From JAAYXS01 sp964550375 (GTDB lineage Bacteria; Planctomycetota; Phycisphaerae; UBA1845; Fen-1342), in NCBI GenBank assembly GCA_964550375.1, contig CAZJYX010000021.1:1-64000 (forward strand): a stretch of DNA of 64,000 bases. The letters are read 5' to 3'. Below the pieces are notes generated by a model. The model was not told the DNA's origin and made no database searches. It saw nothing but the letters and a program-made list of their open reading frames with translations. Each line of letters opens with the position of its first letter. The stretch's first letter is position 1. Positions 53,260 through 62,614 of this stretch are shown one piece after another. A program made the translations under genes and the position numbers.

Positions 53260-54939
53260 ATGCCTATCGGCGAATCGCTGATCGCGCGGGGTCTAATAGA
53301 TGAGGAGCAGCTTGAGCAGGCCAAGCAGGAGCGGAGTTCGCCGTCGGAGCGTCTTGATCACGTTCTCGTGCGTTTGGGGATGGTGCGTGAACGCGACGTT
53401 TTACAGGCCTTTGGGGAGGAGCTTTCGATCCCGTTTGCAGAGCTCGATGAAGCCGACGTGGATAAGACGCTACTGCAAGCGGTGCCAAGCCGGCTGGTGC
53501 ACAAGTACGGCGTGATTCCCATCAGCCGCAACGGGCGCGGCATCCGCGTAGCGACGTCCGACCCGTACAACGTCTACGCGCTGGATGAGCTGCGCGTCTG
53601 CATCAACATGCCGGTTGAGCCAGTGTTGGCGACGAGCGCCACGATTCACAAGCTGATCAAGTCGTTCTATGGCGTGGGCGGCGACGTTATCACCACGCTG
53701 GTGCGCGAAAGCGGCGACCTGGAAGTAATCGACGAGCAGAAGATCGACTCGGCCGACCTGGACGTGCAGATGGCCCAGGAGGCCTCGGTCGTCAAGCTCG
53801 TGAACGAGATTCTGCTGGAGGCCATTGACCAGCGTTGCAGCGACATCCACTTCGAGCCGTTCGAGCGTGAATTCGTGGTGCGCTATCGCGTGGACGGCGT
53901 GCTGCACGTGGCCAACGTCCCGATCGAGATCAACCGCTTCCGCAACGCCATCATCAGCCGCATCAAGATCCTGTCGAACCTCAACATCGCCGAACGCCGC
54001 ATGCCGCAGGACGGCGGCTTCAAGATTCGGGCCCACGGTCGTGAGATCGACCTGCGTGTCAGCGTCGTGCCCATGGCGTTTGGCGAAGGCATCGTGCTGC
54101 GTATCCTGGACCGCACGGCCGTGCAACTCAACCTGGAAAGCCTGGGCATGGACGGCGCCAACCTGGAGAAGTTCAACCGGCTGATCCGCCAGCCGCACGG
54201 CATCGTCCTCGTCACCGGGCCGACCGGCTCGGGCAAGACGACGACGCTGTACGCCGCCCTGACGAACATCGTCAGCCCGGAGATCAAGATCCTCACGATC
54301 GAGGACCCGGTCGAGTACTACCTGGACGGCATCAACCAGACGCAGATTCTGCCGAAGATCGGTCTGACGTTCGCGCGGGCGCTACGCAGCTTCCTGCGGC
54401 ACGACCCGGACGTCATCCTGGTGGGCGAGATTCGTGACCTGGAGACCGCCGAGGTAGCCATCAACGCGTCGCTAACCGGCCACCTGGTATTCAGCACGCT
54501 GCACACGAACGACGCGGTGACGGCCGCGACCCGACTGCTGGACATGGGCGTGGAGCCGTTCCTGGTGTCGAGCTCGATCGAGGCGGTGCTGGCGCAGCGA
54601 TTGGTCCGTACGATCTGCAAGGAATGCAAGGAGCAGTGGGCGCCGGATAGCCCCAGCCACATGCCGCCGGACTTTGGCTACCAGAAGGGGGAACCGCTGT
54701 TCCGAGGCAAGGGCTGCCGCGACTGCCACAACACGGGGTATGCCGGGCGTCGCGCGTTGTACGAGATTCTGGTCATGTCCGACAACCTGCGTGACATGGT
54801 GAATCAGCGGCGCACGGCCATGGAGATTTTGGCCGCGGCTCGCAAGGAAGGCCTCAAGCTGATGCGTGAGTCCGGCTGGGACCTCTGCCGGCAGGGCCTG
54901 ACCACGCCGCAGGAAGTCCTGCGCGTCTCGAAGGGTTAA
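53260..54939 (+). CDS. GspE/PilB-family secretion or pilus assembly ATPase
   Basis: 559 residues from ATG 53260, the only start that begins the conserved MshEN/T2SSE N-terminal domain (MPIGESLIARGLI). Walker A is GPTGSGKTTTL (320-330), followed by the Asp box HFEPFE ... RYRVDG (~197-214), Walker B LVGEIRDLETAEVA and the His box STLHTND; the four-cysteine zinc element is CKECKEQW and GCRDCHNTGYAGRRAL. It powers assembly of a type IV pilus or a type II secretion pseudopilus at the cytoplasmic membrane. No other pil or gsp genes are in the window. Confidence 0.93.
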   Translation: MPIGESLIARGLIDEEQLEQAKQERSSPSERLDHVLVRLGMVRERDVLQAFGEELSIPFAELDEADVDKTLLQAVPSRLVHKYGVIPISRNGRGIRVATSDPYNVYALDELRVCINMPVEPVLATSATIHKLIKSFYGVGGDVITTLVRESGDLEVIDEQKIDSADLDVQMAQEASVVKLVNEILLEAIDQRCSDIHFEPFEREFVVRYRVDGVLHVANVPIEINRFRNAIISRIKILSNLNIAERRMPQDGGFKIRAHGREIDLRVSVVPMAFGEGIVLRILDRTAVQLNLESLGMDGANLEKFNRLIRQPHGIVLVTGPTGSGKTTTLYAALTNIVSPEIKILTIEDPVEYYLDGINQTQILPKIGLTFARALRSFLRHDPDVILVGEIRDLETAEVAINASLTGHLVFSTLHTNDAVTAATRLLDMGVEPFLVSSSIEAVLAQRLVRTICKECKEQWAPDSPSHMPPDFGYQKGEPLFRGKGCRDCHNTGYAGRRALYEILVMSDNLRDMVNQRRTAMEILAAARKEGLKLMRESGWDLCRQGLTTPQEVLRVSKG

Positions 54940-55040
54940 CCACACCATCGCAAGCAAACCGGGCGGCGGCGGTGAGGCCGTGGGTGCGCGCTCTGGATGG
55001 ACCGGGCGCCGCGTGAACGCAGCCAGCCGGTCGCGGGGGT

Positions 55041-56663
55041 TCAGGAGCCGTTGGAGCGGTGTCGGCCGCTGATGGCGTACTCGGTGGCGCGCACTTCGCG
55101 CAGCACGGTGACCTTGATCTCACCCGGGAAGGTCTGCATCTCATCTTCGATCTTGTGGGCCACATCGCGGGCCAGCTTGAGGGCCGCGCCGTCGTTGATG
55201 CTCTGGGCATCCACGATGACGCGGACTTCGCGGCCGGCCTCAATCGCGTAGGCGAGGTCGACGCCGGTGAAGGACGTGGCGATCTTCTCGAGATCCTGCA
55301 AGCGCTTAATGTAGCGTTCGAGCGACTCGCGCCGGCCGCCTGGTCGGGCGGCGCTGATGGCATCCGCGGCCGAGACCAGCGGCGTGTAGGGATGCGTGGC
55401 GGGCACGTCCCCGTGGTGCCCGAGAATGGCGTTGAGCACCGCGGGCGGCTCATTGAAACGGCGAGCGAATTCGTAGCCGGTCTTGGTGTGGGCGCCCTCG
55501 TGCTCCTGGTCGAGGGCCTTGCCGATGTCGTGCAGCAAGGCGCAGCGCCGCGCCAGGCTGCCGTCGAGTCCCAACTCGTCGGCCATCATCCCGCACAGGA
55601 AGGCGACCTCGACGCTGTGGCGCAACACGTTCTGCCCGTAGCTCGTGCGGTATTGCAGGCGTCCCAATGTGTCGATTAGCTTGCGATGCACGCCCTGAAC
55701 ATTAAGCTCGCTGACGGCGGCCTTCCCCGCTTCCGTGATGCGCTCGTCGATCTCCTTAGTGACCACGCTGACGATCTCCTCGATGCGCGTCGGGTGAATG
55801 CGGCCGTCGCGGATGAGGCGGTCGAGGGACTCGCGGGCCACCTCCTTGCGGACCGGGTCCATGCAGGAGACGCTGACAATGCCGGGGGTGTCGTCGACGA
55901 TCACGGTCGCGCCGGTGACTTTCTCGAAGGCGCGGATGTTGCGGCCCTCGCGCCCGATAATGCGACCCTTCATGTCATCAGAGGCCACATCGACCGTGGC
56001 GACGGTGGTTTCACAGGTGTGCTCGGCGGCGTAGCGCTGGATGGCCGAGATGGTGATATAGCGGGCCTTCTCGCGCGCGTTCTCCTCGGCGTGCGTGATG
56101 ATGCGATCGACGAGTTCGCCGGCGTCGCGCTCCACGTCCTGCTCGATGCGCTGCAGACAGAGCTGCCGGGCCTGTTCGGGCGTCAGTCGCGCGATTCGCA
56201 GCAATTCATTGCGCTGCTGCGTCACCAGCTCTTCGAGCTGCGCGGCTTTATGCCGGACGCCCTCCTCGCGCTCCGCGATGCCCTGCTCGGCAACCTCGAT
56301 TTTGCGCTCTTTGGTTGTCAGGACCTCAAGCTTCTTGTCCAGCGAGTCCTCGCGCTTGGCCAGCCGGCGTTCGCTGGCCTTCAACTCGGCGCGCGTCTCG
56401 GCGGTCTCCCGCTCGAAGCGTTCGAGCACCTCAATGTACTTTTTCTGGGAACCGGCTTCGGCCGCCTTCAGAATCTCGGCCGAACGCTGCTCCGCCTCGA
56501 CGATGTGCCGCTCCGCCTCGGCCCGCCGGCCGGCCAGGAGCCGCTCGTTCCGCAGGCGCGCGGTGGCCCAGACGGCCAGCGCGCCGGCCGCCGCCGCCGC
56601 GCAGGCAATGAGCGCAGCAACGCCGCCGCTGACCCCCAGTAGGAAGCAAGTTGTCTGTAGCAT
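55041..56663 (-). CDS. rny: Ribonuclease Y
   Basis: 540 residues. A transmembrane helix (~8-32) anchors a long coiled coil (~40-200) rich in Glu/Arg/Lys; the KH domain follows with KGRIIGREGRNIRAFE, then the HD domain with HSVEVAFLCGMMADELG and LHDIGKALDQEHEG (metal-binding His-Asp) and the C-terminal VDAQSINDGAALKLARD. RNase Y is an endoribonuclease that starts mRNA decay at the membrane in many bacteria. It is convergent with the pilus ATPase gene. Confidence 0.95.
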   Translation of the reverse strand: MLQTTCFLLGVSGGVAALIACAAAAAGALAVWATARLRNERLLAGRRAEAERHIVEAEQRSAEILKAAEAGSQKKYIEVLERFERETAETRAELKASERRLAKREDSLDKKLEVLTTKERKIEVAEQGIAEREEGVRHKAAQLEELVTQQRNELLRIARLTPEQARQLCLQRIEQDVERDAGELVDRIITHAEENAREKARYITISAIQRYAAEHTCETTVATVDVASDDMKGRIIGREGRNIRAFEKVTGATVIVDDTPGIVSVSCMDPVRKEVARESLDRLIRDGRIHPTRIEEIVSVVTKEIDERITEAGKAAVSELNVQGVHRKLIDTLGRLQYRTSYGQNVLRHSVEVAFLCGMMADELGLDGSLARRCALLHDIGKALDQEHEGAHTKTGYEFARRFNEPPAVLNAILGHHGDVPATHPYTPLVSAADAISAARPGGRRESLERYIKRLQDLEKIATSFTGVDLAYAIEAGREVRVIVDAQSINDGAALKLARDVAHKIEDEMQTFPGEIKVTVLREVRATEYAISGRHRSNGS

Positions 56664-57227
56664 GATTTCATCCGCTTGTCTTTTTTTGGGTTTACAAGCG
56701 GGGCAAAAGCGCGCCCCGGCCTGGTGGGCGCGATGGCATGCGAGCTCGGCTCAATCGGCTAGATAGCAAAAGCCGGTCGGTAATGCGGGCCGGCAACACG
56801 GCTACTGCGTGACTGGCGTTGACGTTTGAAGCCGCCCGGCGGGCCGGATGATTGGACGCAACAGTATGATTGGTCAGCGTCGTATTTAATGATTAAGAGA
56901 GCTTTGGCCTCAGCCCGGCGTAACCCTGATCAGCAATTGGTTAATTACTGCGATCCGCACTCCGTCTAGTCCAGTTTCGCACCGAAGCCGCGACGTCCAG
57001 GCGGCCCACTTCAGCCCGTCCGGGCGATGCGCGCAACCATCGGCGCCTCAACATCCTATGCACTCGAATGAAGTATAAGCGCTCGATTAAGGGTTCGCCA
57101 GCATGTCGGAAAACAAATCTCCGAGAATCTGCGCGCCCCATAGCCGCCCCGGCACCCTTGCGGGGTCAATCGGGGACAGCTACCATAATTATCGACCATG
57201 ACCGGGTTTGCGAGTAGAGAGCCCATT
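56664..57227. other. ~560-base intergenic region
   Basis: Upstream regions of rny (leftward) and of a hypothetical gene (rightward). It is less GC-rich in parts (e.g. 56880-56945) but I recognise no gene or RNA. A candidate rightward promoter is listed separately. Confidence 0.4.
57158..57186 (+). promoter_or_regulatory. Candidate promoter of the hypothetical gene at 57228
   Basis: TTGCGG (57158-57163), 17 bases, TACCAT (57181-57186). If correct, the transcript would start near 57193, favouring the start at 57228 over the ATG at 57198. Confidence 0.35.
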
Positions 57228-57704
57228 ATGTCCCAGCCCGATTGTCCGATTCGGCCCCACGCTCCGCGGCCACAGACCGTGCATTGGGTGATTGCCGCGC
57301 TGTTGGCGGCGGTGGCGGCCGGCCTCTGGCTGCGGCCCGGCCAACCGGTGTTGCCGGCGGCCTGGGCCCAGGCTCAGCCGCTGGCGGGGGCGCGGGGGGT
57401 GTACGCGTTTCCCGGTCAGTTGGATTCGTCCCGCTACGGACTGTTTATGCTGGACGTTGATCAGGGTACGATCTGGTGCTACGAGTTTGTGGACGTCGGC
57501 GGCACGCGCAAGCTGCGGCTTACGGCGGCCCGCACGTGGATTTACGACCGGTACTTGCAGGATTTCAATTGCGCCCCGCCCGACTTCAGGATGGTGCAGC
57601 AGTTGGTCGCCGAACAACGCGTGCAGGCTGAGTCACGCCGGGATGCAACGACAGACGCTGATGGGGATCCGGCGGGTTCGCCGCCACGTGGCGACGAGCG
57701 CTAG
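57228..57704 (+). CDS. Hypothetical exported protein
   Basis: 158 residues from ATG 57228 (an ATG at 57198 is in frame). A hydrophobic segment ~18-35 (WVIAALLAAVAAGLWL) followed by AWAQAQ suggests a signal peptide or anchor. The mature part has YAFPGQL, DVDQGTIWCYEF and a charged tail. Unknown family; similar short exported proteins ending in an acidic/basic tail occur in planctomycetes. It precedes the HTH-membrane gene by 31 bases. Confidence 0.5.
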   Translation: MSQPDCPIRPHAPRPQTVHWVIAALLAAVAAGLWLRPGQPVLPAAWAQAQPLAGARGVYAFPGQLDSSRYGLFMLDVDQGTIWCYEFVDVGGTRKLRLTAARTWIYDRYLQDFNCAPPDFRMVQQLVAEQRVQAESRRDATTDADGDPAGSPPRGDER

Positions 57705-57735
57705 GACGGAGCCGGCGGCGCAGCAGGAGTATTTC

Positions 57736-58662
57736 ATGGGTAAGCAGTTCTACTCACTGGACGAAGTTTGTGAGATGCTCGGTAAGACGCCGGACAGTAT
57801 CCGTAAGCTCGTGCGCGACGGCACGCTGCGCGAGTTTCGCGACGCCGGCAAGATATTCTTCAAAGCCGAGGACATCGAGCAGCTCGCCCCGGGCACGACG
57901 ACATCCGGGGCCGAAGACGAGGTCCTGCTTGAGGCGGCCGACGAGCCGGCCGCGTCGGGATCACCGCCGCCGCCATCCGACGGGACCAGCGTCATCGGGC
58001 TGGCGCCGGTCGAGGAGGACGAGCAGGACAAGAAAGAGGATACCGTCATAACTGCCAGCGGTATCGGCGTTTTCGATGATGATGAGTTGGAGATCGACGC
58101 GGACCCGATGGCCGCCACGCAGATTACCGACGCGCCCATCGACGACCAGGTTGCGCTGGAGGGCTCCGGCAGCGGGTCCGGACTGCTCGACCTGACGCGT
58201 GAGTCCGACGACACGTCGCTGGGCGCGGAGTTGCTGGACGAGATCTATCCGGGCGAAGAGGGCGGCGCCGAGCCGGCGGTTGCGGAGGCGGAGGCACTCG
58301 CCGAGGTTGAGGAAGAGCCGGCGCCCGCCGCGGCGGCCCGCGCAAGCGCGCCGCCCGCGGCCGAAGCGGCCGCGGAACCGGCCCTGGCGACGGCCGAGAT
58401 CGGAGCAGCCGTGGCTGCGCCGCGCGCGCCCGTGGGCGACCCCTACGAGGGGCTGTTCTCGGGTTTCCTTGTGGCGGCGCTCATTCTGCTGGGGGTGGCC
58501 TGCTCCGTGGTGGGCGGAGCGCTGCAGGGCTATCTGCCTGACTACGCGATGCTGCTGACCAACAACTTCTACATATTCCTGGCCGGCGCTGCGGTTGTGC
58601 TGGTGTTGTGCGCCGTGGTGGGCATGTTCCTGGGACGTCTGTTCTCGCCGCGCAAGGGCTGA
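57736..58662 (+). CDS. Helix-turn-helix protein with acidic linker and two C-terminal transmembrane helices
   Basis: 308 residues from ATG 57736, preceded by AGGAG with a six-base spacer. Residues ~1-50 are an excisionase/MerR-like helix-turn-helix (YSLDEVCEMLGKTPDSIRKL, then FRDAGKIFFKAEDIEQL). Residues ~55-235 are an acidic, alanine/proline-rich disordered linker, and two transmembrane helices (~242-264 and ~278-300) end the protein. The HTH would be tethered at the membrane inner face; such hybrids recur in planctomycetes, with unknown role. It is followed by an OmpA-like lipoprotein gene. Confidence 0.75.
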   Translation: MGKQFYSLDEVCEMLGKTPDSIRKLVRDGTLREFRDAGKIFFKAEDIEQLAPGTTTSGAEDEVLLEAADEPAASGSPPPPSDGTSVIGLAPVEEDEQDKKEDTVITASGIGVFDDDELEIDADPMAATQITDAPIDDQVALEGSGSGSGLLDLTRESDDTSLGAELLDEIYPGEEGGAEPAVAEAEALAEVEEEPAPAAAARASAPPAAEAAAEPALATAEIGAAVAAPRAPVGDPYEGLFSGFLVAALILLGVACSVVGGALQGYLPDYAMLLTNNFYIFLAGAAVVLVLCAVVGMFLGRLFSPRKG

Positions 58663-58724
58663 TACCAAGAGTCCGCGACGAACGTGCAGCGCGGGTGAGT
58701 TCGTCCGGAAGGCAAAGGGCTGTG

Positions 58725-59537
58725 ATGCGCTTCGCGACGCTCTGGTGGGTCGCGCCGGTAATGGCTGTTATCGCCGGCTGCGGCCCCTCACAATCATGCC
58801 GTGACATTGAGTTCAAACTGCACCGCGCCGAGAACGAGCGCCAGACCTGCGCGGCCGAGCTGCGTGACGAGCGGGCCCGTTCGGCGGCGGCAGTCGAACA
58901 CGCCGAACGGCAGCGGCGCGACCTGGACGGCGCCTGGGCGGAGCTGAACGCGTTGCGCGCCCGCAACGAAAGCCTGCAGCGTCAGTATGACGAGCTGGCG
59001 GCGCTGATCGCCGCCCGCGCGGGCGCTCCGCTGGAACGGCCGGCCGTGCCGGCGGCCCTGCTGCCGCCGCCTTTGGACGAGGCGTTGCGGGCCTTTGCCG
59101 AGAAGTTCGAGCACCGCGCCTGGTATGACCGCGGCAGCGGGGCCGTGAGCTTCGCCAACGACAAGCTCTTCGAGTCGGGCAGTGACGACGTGCGCGCGGA
59201 TGCCCAGGCGGCACTGCACGAATTGGCTAAGCTGGCTGCGCAGAACCTGCCGGCCGAGTACGAGGTCGTTGTCATCGGCCATACGGACGACACCCCAATC
59301 CGGCAGCCGGAGACGCTCGCGCGCCATCCCAGCAACTGGCACCTGTCAGTGCATCGCGCCATCGCAGTCAAGGACGTGCTGGTAAGTGGCGGACTGCCGG
59401 CCGACCGTGTAGGCATAATGGGCTACGGCCAGTACCGGCCCATCAGCAGCGATCCCAGCCGCAATCGCCGGGTCGAGGTGTTCTTCGTCAGGAAGGGCGA
59501 CATCCAGACGCTGCGACCGATCAAGGTTTCGGGCTGA
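58725..59537 (+). CDS. OmpA/MotB-domain lipoprotein
   Basis: 270 residues from ATG 58725 (AAAGGG five bases upstream). Lipobox IAGC places a lipidated Cys at residue 19. A coiled coil (~30-95) is followed by an OmpA C-terminal domain with DKLFESGSDDVRADAQAAL, VVIGHTDDTPI and the ending GQYRPISSDPSRNRRVEVFF, which binds the peptidoglycan diaminopimelate. The protein is probably an outer-membrane or periplasmic anchor between membrane and cell wall. It converges on the VKOR-DsbA gene. Confidence 0.88.
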   Translation: MRFATLWWVAPVMAVIAGCGPSQSCRDIEFKLHRAENERQTCAAELRDERARSAAAVEHAERQRRDLDGAWAELNALRARNESLQRQYDELAALIAARAGAPLERPAVPAALLPPPLDEALRAFAEKFEHRAWYDRGSGAVSFANDKLFESGSDDVRADAQAALHELAKLAAQNLPAEYEVVVIGHTDDTPIRQPETLARHPSNWHLSVHRAIAVKDVLVSGGLPADRVGIMGYGQYRPISSDPSRNRRVEVFFVRKGDIQTLRPIKVSG

Positions 59538-59562
59538 ACGCCCGGGCCCACAGCCCGGCGTT
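59537..59562. terminator. Hairpin between convergent genes
   Basis: AACGCCCGGGC (59537-59547), loop CCACA, GCCCGGCGTT (59553-59562): ten base pairs with one bulged C. It lies between the OmpA-like and VKOR-DsbA stops. Confidence 0.5.
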
Positions 59563-59570
59563 TCGCCCAG

Positions 59571-60920
59571 CTATGGCCGGGCCGGAGCCACTGTGCTGGC
59601 CGGCTGGTCCGTGCTCTGTTGCAGCAGCGCGTTCCACGTCTCCGATTGGCTCCAGCCGAGCAGCCGTTTACGGTTGAGGTACACGACCGGGATAGCCGTT
59701 ACGCCAAGCTGCTCGGCCAGGGCAATGTCCGCCTGCACGCGGGCATGCACGGCCGGTGAGTCCATGGCCGCGGCGAAGGCCGCCACGTCGACACCAAGCT
59801 CGGCCGCCCAGACCTCGAAGCACTGCTGCTGCGCCTGGTCCTGCTTCCCCAGCGGCTTGCTCGGGAACTCATGCTGCCGCTCATAGAGCAGCTTGCGCAT
59901 CTGCCCGTACGCGGCATCGCCGGCGACGGCGCGGACGGCCAGGGCCGCCCGGGCGGCGCGGCAGGCCGCCGCGTGTCCGCCGGCGCGATAGCGTGGATCG
60001 GGGTTGCATTCGGCGTCCTGCGGATAGTATCGGTGTGCGACGCGCAGCCGGTCGGGGTACCGAGCCAGCACCTCTGCGATCATCTGCTCCGCGCCGCGGC
60101 AGTGCGTGCACTGGAAGTCGCTGAAGATGACCACCGTATTGGCGGCCGTCGGCGACCCCGCGAACCACTCATCCTCATACAGCGGGAGGTCCACCGTCGG
60201 CTGGCGCTCGAAATGCCAGCGGATAAACACTGGATCCTCCAGAACTTCTGCATATGCTGCCGTGCGGCGTTGCAGGATCGCGCCGGCCGTGTACACGTAG
60301 ACTACCGCCACATGCCCGAAGAATGCGAGTGCTCCCGCCAGCGTCGTCGCCAGCACGAGCCGGGCCGGCGGATGCGGACGCCATGCGGTCGGCGTGCGGC
60401 GCCACGGCCAGGCCAGCACGGTCAGAACGGCTAACGCGCCGTTGACGGCATGGGTCAACAGGCAGACCTCGCACCATTGGCGCAGGTCGACCGCCATGAT
60501 CCTGATGTACGCCAGCGATTGCAGCACGCCCAAGAACACTACTGCCGCGAGCACGACGTGCCACAAACGCCGCTCGCGCGTCGGCGGCCCGACCAGCACG
60601 TACCACAAACCGACGAAGGCGAAGTAGCCCAGCCCGAAGGTCGAGACCGGGATCGGGACCGGCGTTTGGCGACCCCAGTACGCCTGCGGCGAAGTCAGCA
60701 CGGATCCGCACCCGCCGGGATCTTCCGGCCCGCCGCAGACCATCCGCATTACCGGGTCGCTGATTTCCGCGCCGGCCGACACGCGCAGTGATTGAAACGA
60801 AAGGTACCAGCCTGCGGCTGCCAGCAGCACGGCCGCCCAGCGCAACACCGGCTTGGGCTGCACCAGGGGTGGATAACAGGCGGCGGTTTCCGGTCGTTCA
60901 GGCTCGATCGACACAGTCAT
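59571..60920 (-). CDS. VKOR-DsbA-like thiol oxidoreductase fusion
   Basis: 449 residues from ATG 60920. The N-terminal half (~27-215) is a vitamin K epoxide reductase-like membrane bundle with the loop cysteines Cys62 and Cys71 and the active CxxC Cys150/Cys153 (WCEVC). The C-terminal half (~255-440) is a DsbA-type thioredoxin domain with the active site CTHC (271-274) and cis-proline in TAIPVVYLN. Such natural fusions of VKOR and DsbA form disulfide bonds in exported proteins, passing electrons to quinone, in bacteria lacking DsbB. It may help maturation of the many cysteine- and haem-containing exported proteins encoded here. Confidence 0.9.
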   Translation of the reverse strand: MTVSIEPERPETAACYPPLVQPKPVLRWAAVLLAAAGWYLSFQSLRVSAGAEISDPVMRMVCGGPEDPGGCGSVLTSPQAYWGRQTPVPIPVSTFGLGYFAFVGLWYVLVGPPTRERRLWHVVLAAVVFLGVLQSLAYIRIMAVDLRQWCEVCLLTHAVNGALAVLTVLAWPWRRTPTAWRPHPPARLVLATTLAGALAFFGHVAVVYVYTAGAILQRRTAAYAEVLEDPVFIRWHFERQPTVDLPLYEDEWFAGSPTAANTVVIFSDFQCTHCRGAEQMIAEVLARYPDRLRVAHRYYPQDAECNPDPRYRAGGHAAACRAARAALAVRAVAGDAAYGQMRKLLYERQHEFPSKPLGKQDQAQQQCFEVWAAELGVDVAAFAAAMDSPAVHARVQADIALAEQLGVTAIPVVYLNRKRLLGWSQSETWNALLQQSTDQPASTVAPARP

Positions 60921-61009
60921 TGCTCCCGAAGCGGGCGGCCCGGCCGGCGGCAAGCACAGTCCGAATCAGTCGGCGGCGTGGCAGATCATAGGGTTCGCCC
61001 GCGACGCGG

Positions 61010-61112
61010 CACAACTCGCCGAAGCACTGTCGACCCAACGGCTGACCATCGGGTCCCAATAGTCACTTTTCAAGTACCTTGCCTGGCGGCAGTAAGACGC
61101 CCCCTGCCGCCC
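61010..61112 (+). repeat. Imperfect direct repeat, copy A
   Basis: About 100 bases resembling copy B at 62615-62714, sharing CACAAC, CGCCGAAGCACTG (exact 13 bases, 61017-61029), GGGTC, GCCTGGCG and CCCCCTGCCGCC in the same order. It stands upstream of the SPFH gene, on the other side from copy B. Confidence 0.6.
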
Positions 61113-61210
61113 AAGATCGACTGCGGCCCCGCCTTGAATCATAAGTATCGTTATTCTGGGGAGTTGAAGCCGATCCAGCCTGGAGCCGCGCCAGACGCCG
61201 CGAATCCGAC

Positions 61211-61238
61211 TTGCATTTTGAAATCTATGTGATATCAT
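61211..61238 (+). promoter_or_regulatory. Promoter and AT-rich palindromic region of the SPFH gene
   Basis: TTGCAT (61211-61216), 16 bases, TATCAT (61233-61238). The surrounding GTGATATCATATTGATGTAC is AT-rich and partly palindromic (TGATATCA), fitting an operator for the ribbon-helix-helix protein of the cassette. Confidence 0.45.
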
Positions 61239-61268
61239 ATTGATGTACAACCTCAACGGAGAACCGCC

Positions 61269-62147
61269 ATGTCCAGAGAACGTCTTGTCTCAACGGTCAG
61301 CGGGTGGCTGGTGCTGCTGGGCCTCGTCGCCGCGATGTTCGCCATCGGATACTCCTATTACGCCTGCATCGCCGGCCGGCCGCAGCCGCACGTGTGGGGA
61401 TTGATCGGCACTGTGTTCGCCACGCTGCTGTGGGGCTTCATCGCGTGCGGGTTCTTCACGCTCCAGCCGAACATTTCGGCCGTGCTGCTGCTGTTCGGCG
61501 CGTACAAGGGCACGAACCGCGAGCCGGGGTTCCGCTGGGCGAACCCGCTGCTCCAGAAGGTGAAGATCTCGCTCCGCCAGCACAACCTCAATGGCGAGAA
61601 GCTGAAGGTCAATGACAAACGCGGAAACCCGATCGAGATCGCGGTCGTGGTGGTGTGGCGTGTCGAGGACACCGCCCAGGCCTGCTTCGACGTCCAGGAC
61701 TACCGGCAGTACGTCGAGGTGCAGAGCGAGTCGGCCGTGCGCCACCTGGCGACGCGCTATCCCTACGATACGATCGAGCAGGACGAGCAGTCGCTGCGCG
61801 GGAGTCTCGATGAAGTCTCCGCAGCGCTGAAGGATGAGCTCAGCGACAAGCTCCGCGACGCCGGCGTGGTCGTGGACGACGCGCGGATCAGCCACTTGGC
61901 CTACGCCTCCGAGATCGCCGGCGCGATGCTCCGCCGCCAGCAGGCCGAAGCGATCGTCGCGGCCCGTGCGCGGATTGTCGAAGGCGCGGTGGGCATGGTC
62001 GAGATGGCGCTCACGAAGCTGGACGAGCACCACACCGTGCAGCTCGACGAGGAGCGCAGGGCCGCGATGGTGAGCAACCTGCTAGTCGTGCTGTGCGGCG
62101 AGCGCGAGGCGACGCCGGTGGTCAACACCGGCACGCTCTATGGCTGA
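61269..62147 (+). CDS. SPFH/Band 7-domain membrane protein
   Basis: 292 residues. Two transmembrane helices (~12-32 and ~45-66) are followed by the SPFH domain (~70-230), with GNPIEIAVVVVWRVEDTAQA, VEVQSESAVRHLATRYPYDT and GVVVDDARISHLAYASEIAG. It is a stomatin/flotillin-like scaffold associated with membrane microdomains. Upstream is a GGAG-type ribosome site (CGGAG, nine bases before the ATG). The pairing with a small ribbon-helix-helix gene 257 bases downstream recurs in many bacteria; function of the pair is unknown. Confidence 0.88.
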   Translation: MSRERLVSTVSGWLVLLGLVAAMFAIGYSYYACIAGRPQPHVWGLIGTVFATLLWGFIACGFFTLQPNISAVLLLFGAYKGTNREPGFRWANPLLQKVKISLRQHNLNGEKLKVNDKRGNPIEIAVVVVWRVEDTAQACFDVQDYRQYVEVQSESAVRHLATRYPYDTIEQDEQSLRGSLDEVSAALKDELSDKLRDAGVVVDDARISHLAYASEIAGAMLRRQQAEAIVAARARIVEGAVGMVEMALTKLDEHHTVQLDEERRAAMVSNLLVVLCGEREATPVVNTGTLYG

Positions 62148-62404
62148 GGCGCTCGCGCCCATACTGGGACGAGTCGGCCGTGCCAAGCGGAAATGATACA
62201 GCACGAGTCCTGCCCGGCCGACCGACACTTCAAGGCGCCGGGAATCTGGTCATCAGCGCCGCCATGTCTACAGCGGGGCCGATGGCCGAACACGCGGCCG
62301 GCGGCCGCCGCGTGTTTTCGATTCCGACGGTCCTGATGCCCCGACCGGCCGCGTAAACGGCGCGCGGCCGATCGTCTGGACACGGCCGCGCGATACGGAC
62401 GATC

Positions 62405-62602
62405 ATGGCGGAGAGAAAGACATTTCTGTTGCGGCTTCCCCCGGGGTTGTGGGAGGAGCTCCGCCGCTGGGCCGACGCCGACCTGCGAAGCGTGAACGGC
62501 CAGATCGAGTATCTGCTGCGCGAAGCCGTCCGACGGCGCCGCCGCGAGAAGGACGACAAGCACGTCCCCCCACCGACGAGCGACACTGACAAGTCGGCGT
62601 AG
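62405..62602 (+). CDS. Arc-family ribbon-helix-helix DNA-binding protein
   Basis: 65 residues. The N-terminal RKTFLLRLPPGLWEELRRWA forms the beta strand and helix A, and LRSVNGQIEYLLREAVRR helix B of the Arc/MetJ fold, followed by a basic and polar tail. It binds DNA as a dimer, likely at the AT-rich palindrome in front of the SPFH gene. Partner and trigger unknown. Only a weak ribosome site is visible. Confidence 0.8.
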   Translation: MAERKTFLLRLPPGLWEELRRWADADLRSVNGQIEYLLREAVRRRRREKDDKHVPPPTSDTDKSA

Positions 62603-62614
62603 CCCACGAGGCAA

